DNA of 6,031 bases. Source: Methylomonas sp. GTDB taxonomy: Bacteria; Pseudomonadota; Gammaproteobacteria; Methylococcales; Methylomonadaceae. The notes under the pieces are model-generated. The model had not been told where the DNA came from and did not search any database. It saw only the letters and a list, made by a program, of their open reading frames with translations. Positions 1-5,728 of the stretch are shown here, piece by piece (positions within the stretch are counted from its first letter, which is position 1; each line of letters opens with the position of its first letter). The translations under genes and the position numbers were made by a program. Location of the stretch: positions 1-6,031 of the forward strand of contig JALSIU010000036.1 in the NCBI GenBank assembly GCA_026989715.1, read 5' to 3'.

Positions 1-21
1 TTCCCCCTGTCCCCGCTAATA

Positions 22-1149
22 CTATACCATCAGCACTAGATTGTCGCGATGAATCACTTCTTCATCATCAGAGTATCCCAAAATACCTGCAAACTGCCGG
101 CTCGCCTTGCCCTGAATCAGCCGCATTTCTGCAGCCGGATAATTCACCAAGCCACGTGCAATTTCCACGCCTTCCGTATCAACGCAAATGACCAGTTCGC
201 CTCGACTAAACTGCCCCATCACATCAAGCACCCCAACAGCCAATAAGCTTTTACCTGATGTTTTCAATACCCGCACAGCTCCCGCATCCAACACCAAACT
301 GCCTTTTGCCTGTAACTGTCCCGCCAACCACTGTTTACGTGCAACCAAGGGGGCAACATTGGCATACAAATAAGTACCAATACTATCGCCTGCCACGACA
401 CGTGCAATCACCTCACTCAGCTCACCTGAAACAATAACCGTTGCCGCACCTGAGCGCGATGCCAATTTAGCGGCACTCACCTTAGTTGCCATGCCGCCTC
501 GCCCCAAGCCACTACGGCTTCCGCCTGCCATAGCATCTAATAACGGGTCATGCGCACTGATTTCATTAATTAATCTTGCCTCCGGATGAATACTCGGGTC
601 GCAATCAAATAAGCCTAACTGATCGGTTAAAATAATGAGCAAATCCGCTTCCACCAAATTTGCAACCAATGCCCCTAAGGTATCATTATCACCAAAGCGA
701 ATTTCATCGGTTGCCACGGCATCATTTTCATTAATGACGGGAATCACATCAAATTTAAGTAACGATAATAGAGTACTGCGTGCATTTAAATACCGTTGCC
801 GATTAGACAAATCATCATGCGTCAATAAGACTTGTGCCGTATGCAAGCCATGTCGTTGAAAATTGCTTTCAAAGGTTTGCACCAGCCCCATCTGCCCAAC
901 GGATGCGGCCGCTTGCAACTCATGCAATGCGGTCGGTCGTGTTTTTAAACCTAAGCGCGACATACCTTCCGCCACCGAGCCTGAAGAAACGAGGATAACA
1001 TCAATTCCTTGCTGCTTTAACTTAGCCATTTGTGTCACCCAAACGGCAATAGCCGCTTGGTTTAGCCCTTTACCGCCATCAGTCAATAAAGAACTGCCAA
1101 TCTTGACTACAATACGCTTAGCAGTCGTAAATTTAGTCCTGCTCATCAT
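22..1149 (-). CDS. proB: Glutamate 5-kinase (gamma-glutamyl kinase), complete
   Basis: ProB phosphorylates L-glutamate with ATP to gamma-glutamyl phosphate, the first committed step of proline synthesis in the cytoplasm. The 375-residue protein has the full two-domain layout. The amino-acid kinase domain (about 11-262) shows VVKIGSSLLT (14-23), the SSGSVAEGM loop (55-63), the glutamate-site segment VINENDAV (138-145), FGDNDTLGALVA (152-163) and the GRGGMATKVSAAK nucleotide-site loop (216-228). A PUA domain fills about 283-363. Length fits the usual 367-375. The start lies inside the end of obgE: two tandem ATGs (1149 and 1146) give a 17- or 14-nt overlap, and no strong Shine-Dalgarno precedes them, which suggests coupling to obgE translation. 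proA, its usual partner, is not in the window. In the family, proline inhibits the kinase domain. Identity is secure; only the choice of first ATG is open. Confidence 0.97.
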   Translation of the reverse strand: MMSRTKFTTAKRIVVKIGSSLLTDGGKGLNQAAIAVWVTQMAKLKQQGIDVILVSSGSVAEGMSRLGLKTRPTALHELQAAASVGQMGLVQTFESNFQRHGLHTAQVLLTHDDLSNRQRYLNARSTLLSLLKFDVIPVINENDAVATDEIRFGDNDTLGALVANLVEADLLIILTDQLGLFDCDPSIHPEARLINEISAHDPLLDAMAGGSRSGLGRGGMATKVSAAKLASRSGAATVIVSGELSEVIARVVAGDSIGTYLYANVAPLVARKQWLAGQLQAKGSLVLDAGAVRVLKTSGKSLLAVGVLDVMGQFSRGELVICVDTEGVEIARGLVNYPAAEMRLIQGKASRQFAGILGYSDDEEVIHRDNLVLMV

Positions 1150-2179
1150 TTTCTGCCAAGGCCGCTGCTTGTTGCGCTTCTAAAAAAGCCATTAAATCGA
1201 ACATCAAATGACGCGTTCCTTCTGCTTTTAAGGCTGAGATATGATAAACAGGCCCTTTCCAACCTAATTCATCAACAATGGCCTGACAACAGGCTTCACG
1301 CTCTGCTTCCGCAATTCTATCTAGCTTATTTAAAACTAACCAACGCGGTTTGTTTGCTAAATCATCACTCCATTTGGCAATTTCTTGACTAATTTTCCTG
1401 GCCGCTTCAACCGGTGTATCCATCGATTCATAAGGCTGTACATCCACTAAATGCAATAAGACTTTCGTTCGCGCCAAGTGCTTTAAAAACTGCAAGCCTA
1501 AACCGGCACCCTCTGCCGCGCCTTCAATGACCCCCGGAATATCCGCAATGACAAAACTACGCTGATCATCTACGCTGACCACACCTAAGTTAGGCACTAA
1601 CGTGGTGAAAGGATAATCGGCAACACGCGGCTTTGCCGAAGACACTGCACGTATCAGGCTTGACTTACCGGCATTGGGCATCCCCAATAAACCGACATCT
1701 GCAATCAGCGTTAATTCTAACTCTAAAATACGATGCTCACCCTTAGAGCCCATACTTGCTTTCTGAGGCGCGCGATTAATACTGCTTTTAAAACGTGTAT
1801 TACCCAAGCCATGAAAGCCACCCTGTGCAACTAATAACTTTTCACCTACCCGTGTTAAGTCACCTAATTTTTCTTGCGTTTGTTTATCATAAACAACCGT
1901 TCCACGCGGAACCGATACGAAAATATCATCACCTTTACGCCCGGTACACTGCCGCCCCATACCATTTTGACCACGTTGCGCTCTATGCACAGAATGGAAC
2001 CGAAAATCAACCAATGTATTGATATTATCCGTGGCAACCAAATAAACACTACCGCCATCACCGCCATCACCGCCATCAGGGCCACCTTTAGGGATATATT
2101 TTTCGCGACGAAAGCCGATACAGCCGTTGCCACCATCCCCTGCTTCTACCCGGATTTCTGCTTCATCAACAAATTTCAT
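1133..2179 (-). CDS. obgE: GTPase Obg/CgtA, 50S ribosome assembly factor
   Basis: An essential GTPase that binds late 50S precursors and links ribosome assembly to GTP and ppGpp levels. The 348-residue protein starts with the canonical MKFVDEAEIRVEAGDGGNGC and has a glycine-rich Obg fold (about 1-158, with three GGD units near 36-43). The G domain follows: G1 GMPNAGKSS (166-174), the switch I stretch YPFTTLVPNLGVV (189-201), G3 DIPG (213-216), G4 NKLD (284-287) and G5 SAL (315-317). It is shorter than the roughly 390-residue E. coli protein because the acidic C-terminal tail is reduced to LAENDEQD. The ATG at 2179 is preceded closely by AGGGA. The gene follows rpmA, as in most bacteria, but a terminator lies in the 139-bp gap; its 3' end overlaps proB. 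Identification is essentially certain. Confidence 0.98.
   Translation of the reverse strand: MKFVDEAEIRVEAGDGGNGCIGFRREKYIPKGGPDGGDGGDGGSVYLVATDNINTLVDFRFHSVHRAQRGQNGMGRQCTGRKGDDIFVSVPRGTVVYDKQTQEKLGDLTRVGEKLLVAQGGFHGLGNTRFKSSINRAPQKASMGSKGEHRILELELTLIADVGLLGMPNAGKSSLIRAVSSAKPRVADYPFTTLVPNLGVVSVDDQRSFVIADIPGVIEGAAEGAGLGLQFLKHLARTKVLLHLVDVQPYESMDTPVEAARKISQEIAKWSDDLANKPRWLVLNKLDRIAEAEREACCQAIVDELGWKGPVYHISALKAEGTRHLMFDLMAFLEAQQAAALAENDEQD
2051..2077. repeat. Three exact 9-bp tandem units inside obgE
   Basis: The 9-mer ACCGCCATC is repeated three times without change on the plus strand. It encodes Asp-Gly-Gly three times in the glycine-rich Obg fold. The amino-acid repeat is typical of the family; the unusual part is that synonymous positions are also identical, which makes the tract a possible slippage site. 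Any gain or loss of a unit would stay in frame. Confidence 0.8.
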
Positions 2180-2226
2180 TTCCCTAAAACCCCATTAAAT
2201 TACTGACATATTTTTAAAAAATAGAC

Positions 2227-2260
2227 AAAAAAAAACCCCGTCTTTACGGACGAGGTTTTT
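2227..2260 (-). terminator. Intrinsic terminator between rpmA and obgE
   Basis: On the minus strand, CCTCGTC (2255-2249) pairs with GACGGGG (2242-2236) across a 6-nt loop, with one U-G wobble. The stem can be extended by A-U pairs into the flanking A and T runs, and nine consecutive T follow (2235-2227). On the plus strand the wobble becomes a C-A mismatch, so the structure favours transcription in the rpmA-to-obgE direction. It lies 58 nt after the rpmA stop and 47 nt before the obgE start. It probably ends most rplU-rpmA transcripts, with read-through or a separate promoter serving obgE-proB. Confidence 0.87.
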
Positions 2261-2318
2261 ATTTATTTTATGCAGCCTTAGCCCGAATCAAATTCGCACT
2301 AGCAACTGCCCAAAATAA

Positions 2319-2576
2319 TTATGCTGCAACGATGCTAACAAATTTACGGTTTTTAGGGCCTTTGACCTCAAATAAAACCTGTCCATCTGCTGTTGCAAAT
2401 AAAGTATGGTCTTTACCACACCCTACATTGGTACCAGCATGAAAACGTGTACCACGTTGACGTACAATAATGCTACCCGCACTGACTGTTTGACCGCCGA
2501 AACGCTTAACGCCTAAGCGTTTCGCATTGGAATCGCGACCGTTTTTGGTACTACCACCCGCTTTTTTATGAGCCAT
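2319..2576 (-). CDS. rpmA: 50S ribosomal protein L27
   Basis: L27 sits in the large ribosomal subunit, with its N-terminus near the peptidyl transferase centre. The 85-residue protein has the usual family length and begins MAHKKAGGSTKNGRDS, with the conserved KRLGVKRFGG (20-29), GSIIVRQRGT(K/R)FHAG, NVGCGKDHTLFA and EVKGPKNRKF blocks. The N-terminus begins directly with AHKKAGG, so there is no cleavable extension of the Firmicutes type. The start at 2576 has an AGGA ribosome-binding site 8 nt upstream. Only 15 nt separate it from the rplU stop, so the two form a tight transcription unit. After the TAA stop the same frame stays open for 16 more codons (see findings). Confidence 0.99.
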   Translation of the reverse strand: MAHKKAGGSTKNGRDSNAKRLGVKRFGGQTVSAGSIIVRQRGTRFHAGTNVGCGKDHTLFATADGQVLFEVKGPKNRKFVSIVAA

Positions 2577-2591
2577 TAATAAATCCTCGTG

Positions 2592-2903
2592 TTAAGCAGA
2601 AATTCCAGTAATCTGGACTTCTGTGTAATATTGACGATGACCCATTTGTTTCATATGGTGTTTACGTCTTCTAAATTTGATGATTTTAACTTTTTTGTGT
2701 CTGCCTTGTGCAGTAACGGTAGCCGTTACTTTGCCACCTTCTACATAAGGCTGACCAATTTTAACAGCATCGTCTGATTGCACCATAAGCACGTTATCGA
2801 ATTCAACACTGTCGCCCATACCAAGCTCAAGTTTTTCTATTTTTAGGGTAGTGCCCTCTTCAACACGGTATTGTTTACCGCCAGTTTGAATTACCGCATA
2901 CAT
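2592..2903 (-). CDS. rplU: 50S ribosomal protein L21
   Basis: L21 binds 23S rRNA in the large subunit. The 103-residue product has the family length exactly and starts MYAVIQTGGKQYRVEEG. It also carries the basic KVKIIKFRRRKHH motif and a YTEVQITGI ending. The open frame continues upstream to 2978, but a longer start would use a TTG that is part of the -35 promoter box, or ATGs at or upstream of the ribosome-binding site. The ATG at 2903 is therefore chosen, with GGAG 9 nt before it. It is the first gene of the rplU-rpmA unit and is divergent from ispB, as in other gammaproteobacteria. Confidence 0.98.
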   Translation of the reverse strand: MYAVIQTGGKQYRVEEGTTLKIEKLELGMGDSVEFDNVLMVQSDDAVKIGQPYVEGGKVTATVTAQGRHKKVKIIKFRRRKHHMKQMGHRQYYTEVQITGISA

Positions 2904-2912
2904 TTGCGCAAG

Positions 2913-2916
2913 CTCC
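2913..2916 (-). promoter_or_regulatory. Ribosome-binding site deciding the rplU start
   Basis: GGAG lies 9 nt upstream of the ATG at 2903 and is preceded by AT, so its first G also closes an in-frame ATG at 2918. This placement supports 2903, which gives a 103-residue L21, over the two upstream ATGs. Confidence 0.75.
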
Positions 2917-2949
2917 ATCAAGCAATATTCTATTAAAAGTGAACAGGGG

Positions 2950-2978
2950 ATTATAGGCATAAAAAAAACCTGCGTCAA
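2950..2978 (-). promoter_or_regulatory. Sigma70 promoter of rplU-rpmA
   Basis: The minus strand reads TTGACG (2978-2973), a 17-bp spacer (2972-2956) and a perfect TATAAT (2955-2950). Transcription should start near 2943, leaving a leader of about 40 nt before the rplU ATG. The sequence upstream is very AT-rich and could act as an UP element. Strength and position suit a ribosomal protein gene. Confidence 0.9.
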
Positions 2979-2990
2979 CTAAAACACGCA
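2971..2990. repeat. Small inverted repeat overlapping the rplU -35 box
   Basis: TGCGT and ACGCA form 5-bp arms separated by 10 bp, with the inner arm covering part of the -35 hexamer. The spacing of about one helical turn would suit a dimeric regulator. The arms are short enough to arise by chance, so the element is only a candidate operator. Confidence 0.3.
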
Positions 2991-3051
2991 CATAAAATAA
3001 TCAAGTCATAAAAACAATTCACATGATAATGTATTTTTACCGTGCATGTTC

Positions 3052-3060
3052 TGTTAAAAT
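3052..3060 (+). promoter_or_regulatory. Candidate extended -10 promoter for ispB
   Basis: TGTTAAAAT matches an extended -10 (TGn followed by TAAAAT). No good -35 is found at 16-18 bp; only T-rich sequence lies there (3031-3038). Transcription from it would start near 3067, about 50 nt before the ispB ATG. It is the best plus-strand candidate in the divergent region but is not compelling. Confidence 0.4.
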
Positions 3061-3115
3061 AGGAAAAATTTACTGAACCAGCTCTTCTTAAATATTATTT
3101 TAAAAAAATAAATCA

Positions 3116-4126
3116 ATGACCGCTTCGCAAAACACACCTAACAAAGCACATGCCCCAATTGATTTTGCATCAATTCAAGTCCTGACAGAAAATGAAGCTA
3201 AAGCAGTTGATCAGTTAATTTTAGAAGAACTCACTTCCGATGTCGTGCTTATCAACCAAATCGGACATTACATTATTAATAGTGGCGGCAAGCGTTTACG
3301 CCCTATGTTGCTATTACTCACAGCAAAAGCACTCAGCTATCAGGAAGATAGTCATTTAATTCTGGCGGCTGTTATCGAATTTATTCACACAGCCACTTTA
3401 TTACATGACGATGTAGTAGATGAATCTGATTTACGGCGCGGCAAAGACACTGCCAATGCTGTTTGGGGCAATGCCGCCAGTATTTTAGTCGGTGATTACT
3501 TATATTCCAGTGCCTTTGAAATGATGGTGCGCACCAATAATATGCGCGTGATGGAAATCTTATCCAAAACAACCACAGCCATTGCCGAAGGTGAAGTGCT
3601 GCAATTATTAAACTGCAACAACCCCGCCACTACCGAAGCAAAATACCTAGAAGTTATTTCACGCAAGACAGCTATTTTATTTAGTGCCGCAACACAACTC
3701 GGTGCGGTTATTGCCAGTGCCGATGCTACGACTGAAACCAGCATGGCCAAATATGGCCAACATCTTGGCATTGCCTTTCAACTGATTGATGACGCACTCG
3801 ATTACACATCCAACAAAGATGAGATGGGAAAAAACTTAGGGGATGACTTAGCAGAAGGCAAACCCACCTTACCGCTTATTTATGCGATAGAGCATGGTAA
3901 CGAAGCGCAGGCAAATATCATTATCGAAGCCATCAAAACCGGCGATAGAGACTCATTTAATGCCGTTTATGATATTGTTAAAGCAACCAATGCGATCGAC
4001 TACACTGAGCAACGCGCCAATGAAGAAGCGCAAAAAGCGATTGATGCACTCAGCACCCTGCCTGAATCTGAGTTTAAAGACGCACTAGAATTACTAGCAC
4101 GCTTTTCTGTACAACGCAGTTATTAA
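3116..4126 (+). CDS. ispB: Long-chain polyprenyl (octaprenyl-type) diphosphate synthase
   Basis: A trans-isoprenyl diphosphate synthase that extends farnesyl diphosphate with isopentenyl diphosphate to make the ubiquinone or menaquinone side chain. The 336-residue protein has GGKRLRP (57-63), the first Asp-rich motif HDDVVD (Asp98, Asp99, Asp102) followed by LRRGK, the KTA motif (184-186), and the second Asp-rich motif LIDDALDY (Asp225, Asp226, Asp229) with GKNLGDDLAEGKPTLPLIYA after it. A small residue (Ala93) five positions before the first Asp is compatible with a long-chain product, but exact chain length cannot be read from sequence. The N-terminus is about 15 residues longer than E. coli IspB. 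The ATG at 3116 is the only plausible start, because TAA lies in frame at 3101. No Shine-Dalgarno is visible; the leader is nearly all A and T. Confidence 0.96.
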   Translation: MTASQNTPNKAHAPIDFASIQVLTENEAKAVDQLILEELTSDVVLINQIGHYIINSGGKRLRPMLLLLTAKALSYQEDSHLILAAVIEFIHTATLLHDDVVDESDLRRGKDTANAVWGNAASILVGDYLYSSAFEMMVRTNNMRVMEILSKTTTAIAEGEVLQLLNCNNPATTEAKYLEVISRKTAILFSAATQLGAVIASADATTETSMAKYGQHLGIAFQLIDDALDYTSNKDEMGKNLGDDLAEGKPTLPLIYAIEHGNEAQANIIIEAIKTGDRDSFNAVYDIVKATNAIDYTEQRANEEAQKAIDALSTLPESEFKDALELLARFSVQRSY

Positions 4127-4140
4127 AACAGCCGTACAAT

Positions 4141-4168
4141 GGTGGGTTTCGCACTCGCTCTACCCACC
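4141..4168. repeat. REP-like palindrome after ispB
   Basis: GGTGGGT (4141-4147) and ACCCACC (4162-4168) form a perfect 7-bp GC-rich stem with a 14-nt loop, in the 55-bp gap between convergent ispB and the small helical-protein gene. From memory, palindromes of this pattern (GGTGGGTTTCGC...GCTCTACCCACC) recur in intergenic regions of some gammaproteobacteria, including methanotrophs, and resemble RAYT-linked REP elements. Only one copy is in this window. No T run follows on either strand, so it is not a standard intrinsic terminator, though it could slow polymerase or protect mRNA 3' ends. Confidence 0.65.
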
Positions 4169-4181
4169 GATATAACTGACT

Positions 4182-4442
4182 TTAATCAGCTATACGCTTT
4201 GCAATACGCTGATATGCTTCGGCCAATTCCTCACCGACCACTTTAACCGCACCAATAAATTCATCCGTCGTTTCAATGGAATCATCAGCTATTTCACCTG
4301 CCTTTTGCTTAACAAGCTCCCACTTTTGCTCCGCTTCAGCAAACTCTTCTTTTGCCTCCATAGAAGCTAAATGCAACTGCAAATTAAGCTCATCACGTTG
4401 CGCACTCAATTTGGCCAACAAACTATCAAATTCTTTTTTCAT
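4182..4442 (-). CDS. Small charged helical (probable coiled-coil) protein, unknown function
   Basis: This 86-residue protein is rich in Glu, Lys, Ala and Leu, with a predicted long helix over about 1-50 (LLAKLSAQRDELNLQLHLA, then MEAKEEFAEAEQKWELVKQKA). A short polar break (DDSIETTDE) and a second amphipathic helix to the end follow. There is no signal peptide, membrane segment or cysteine. It resembles unnamed small coiled-coil proteins of aquatic gammaproteobacteria, for which I know no function. It looks like a real gene because GGAG stands 7 nt before the ATG and the composition is that of a soluble helical protein. It follows the lipoprotein gene by 40 nt on the same strand. An AT-rich TATAAA at 4460-4455 could be a -10, but no -35 supports it. 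It is convergent with ispB. Confidence 0.8.
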   Translation of the reverse strand: MKKEFDSLLAKLSAQRDELNLQLHLASMEAKEEFAEAEQKWELVKQKAGEIADDSIETTDEFIGAVKVVGEELAEAYQRIAKRIAD

Positions 4443-4482
4443 ATTTCAACTCCATTTATACTTAATGTAAATGATTGTTTTA

Positions 4483-5058
4483 TTACGTTTCCGGCAAAAA
4501 AGCTAATAATTTTTTAACAAAGGCTGCTATTCTTGCTTTTCTATCAGCCTTAGGAATCGCCTCTAAAGTCGCCAAAGCCTGACCTGCCGTACGCCATACC
4601 AACCGTTGCGTTTTAGGATTGATAACATCAAAAATCAAAGTTCCTTTTTCATATTGCCCCGAAGCGACCCGATTAACTATTAAGCCCGGCACCAATCCAT
4701 ACTGCTGCTGAATCGCAGTATCATCCAATGCGGAAGTCAAAGCCGCCACAAAACTAATATTAATATCCGCTTGCCCTGCCATACTTATCTGCCGGTATCC
4801 TTTTGCCTGCATTTCAGCTTCTATGGCTTGCTTCAGCAAACCCCACATATCAACATGATGCAATTTACCCGCCACCACTTGCCGCGAAAACCCAGGCGAC
4901 CATTGATAAGTCGCATTAACAGGAATATGCAAAACAGAGTGATGCACCGTGACAAATGACGCTTGTATATCTTCTGATGGCAACGATTTAGAAGCGCAGG
5001 CACTTAGCAGTACAACCATGACCATACCACATAGAATTAAAAAAATTTTATGATTCAT
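4483..5058 (-). CDS. Probable outer-membrane lipoprotein, DUF4136-like
   Basis: The 191-residue precursor has a lipoprotein signal: a basic N-end (MNHK), a hydrophobic core (5-18) and lipobox LLSAC with the lipidated cysteine at 21. Ala22 and Ser23 follow rather than Asp, which by the enterobacterial Lol rule favours the outer membrane. The body resembles DUF4136: a YQW segment (51-53), a helix ending in EMQAKGY (82-88), then ADINISF (97-103), GTLIFDVINPKTQRLVWR (139-156) and a C-terminal helix ending in FLPE. Function is unknown for the family. It sits 51 nt after the membrane-protein gene and 40 nt before the helical-protein gene, so a shared transcript is likely. No clear Shine-Dalgarno precedes the ATG at 5058. 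The lipoprotein call is strong; the domain call is from pattern memory. Confidence 0.88.
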   Translation of the reverse strand: MNHKIFLILCGMVMVVLLSACASKSLPSEDIQASFVTVHHSVLHIPVNATYQWSPGFSRQVVAGKLHHVDMWGLLKQAIEAEMQAKGYRQISMAGQADINISFVAALTSALDDTAIQQQYGLVPGLIVNRVASGQYEKGTLIFDVINPKTQRLVWRTAGQALATLEAIPKADRKARIAAFVKKLLAFLPET

Positions 5059-5109
5059 AAGTATTCAATTTAAGTAAAGGGTCTATAGATGCGCCCTAAA
5101 ATGACAAAA

Positions 5110-5688
5110 CTAACGTTTAAAAAATGACCTGACAGATGGCTTAAAGGCGCGATAATGCGCTTTTAAACTAGCGATAAAACCTGCCTCAGAAAAATAGGCT
5201 AATTTCAACTGCCGCATCATTGCCTGCACTGCCAAAATGTGTGATTTGATATAAACATGAATGGCGGAAGCCTTAAATCGTTCTACCCAAGTCACTATAA
5301 ATTCATAAGCAACTGCCAACCAATGAAAGCTCATTAACTGTACTTGGGTCAGCTCAAAAAGCCAAAAAGTAAAGGCGGCAATAGGGATTTTTAGTGCGTA
5401 AACCAATAAGCCTAAAACAATATGCCCCTGTACAAAACTATAGCCCGCTAAAAACCCCAGCACCTCAGCCACAGCTAAAATAACAATAAATACCACCAGC
5501 AATACATAGCGATGCATACCTAAAAACACCTTTGCCAACGATTCGATAGCAATCAGGCGTGTACAGTACCGATAAATGGGGGCTGCCAAGATATTCCAGA
5601 TAAATTCTTCAAATAGAATATACGCAATAACCAAAATACTTTCTAAGGTTTTTGTTACCAATACCCTTGCTTTATTATGTCGCTTCAT
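5110..5688 (-). CDS. Conserved membrane protein of unknown function
   Basis: The 192-residue protein has about three hydrophobic segments (roughly 15-37, 61-83 and 88-112), a basic N-terminus and a long, basic, amphipathic C-terminal region (about 135-192) that probably lies in the cytoplasm. Conserved-looking signatures include FEEFIWNILAAPIYRY (26-41), Y61-V62-L63 and YALKIPIAAFTFWLFELT (97-114). I recall similar unnamed proteins in proteobacteria but no assigned role. The ATG at 5688 has a very G-rich ribosome-binding site (AAGGGGGG, 5699-5692) ending three bases before it. It starts 40 nt after the miaA stop, with no terminator between, so it is probably cotranscribed with miaA. Its 3' end carries a strong inverted repeat. 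Confidence 0.87.
   Translation of the reverse strand: MKRHNKARVLVTKTLESILVIAYILFEEFIWNILAAPIYRYCTRLIAIESLAKVFLGMHRYVLLVVFIVILAVAEVLGFLAGYSFVQGHIVLGLLVYALKIPIAAFTFWLFELTQVQLMSFHWLAVAYEFIVTWVERFKASAIHVYIKSHILAVQAMMRQLKLAYFSEAGFIASLKAHYRAFKPSVRSFFKR
5141..5166. repeat. 10-bp inverted repeat inside the membrane-protein gene
   Basis: TTAAAGGCGC and GCGCTTTTAA flank a 6-bp centre (GATAAT). Nine of ten positions are Watson-Crick pairs and the tenth is G-U in plus-strand RNA or an A-C mismatch in the minus-strand mRNA. It lies in codons for KAHYRAFK, 29 nt before the stop codon. It has no T run and is not a terminator by standard rules. Confidence 0.55.
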
Positions 5689-5728
5689 TCACCCCCCTTG
5701 ACTCATTAAATGCTTTTCAAGTACCACT

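Noticed and set aside
863..1183. 106-residue plus-strand frame opposite proB and the obgE end
   Set aside because: It is antisense to two clear genes, has an unusual Cys-rich composition and shows no ribosome-binding site.
1864..2206. Open frames on both strands overlapping the 5' half of obgE (90 and 110 residues)
   Set aside because: They are out-of-frame shadows of the glycine-rich Obg coding region, with low-complexity products (ITAITAI, VMAVMAV) and no family resemblance.
2927..2970. Riboswitch or L21 autoregulatory leader upstream of rplU
   Set aside because: The leader from the predicted start is only about 40 nt and shows no stable structure beyond a short TTGCGCAA palindrome next to the ATG.
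2904..2978. Upstream extension of rplU adding 25 residues (MTQVFFMPIIPC...)
   Set aside because: The first codon would be the TTG of the -35 hexamer and the extension spans the TATAAT box. L21 has 103 residues in the family, and the GGAG site supports the ATG at 2903.
3742..3762. Direct repeat of ATGGCCAA in ispB
   Set aside because: Two 8-bp copies in coding sequence for MAKYGQ are best explained by chance.
3496..3771. 91-residue minus-strand frame inside ispB
   Set aside because: It is antisense to conserved ispB codons and has no recognisable domain or start signals.
5059..5109. Promoter for the lipoprotein gene (TTGTCA and TATAGA on the minus strand)
   Set aside because: The two hexamers are separated by only 14 bp, too short for sigma70, and both are imperfect.
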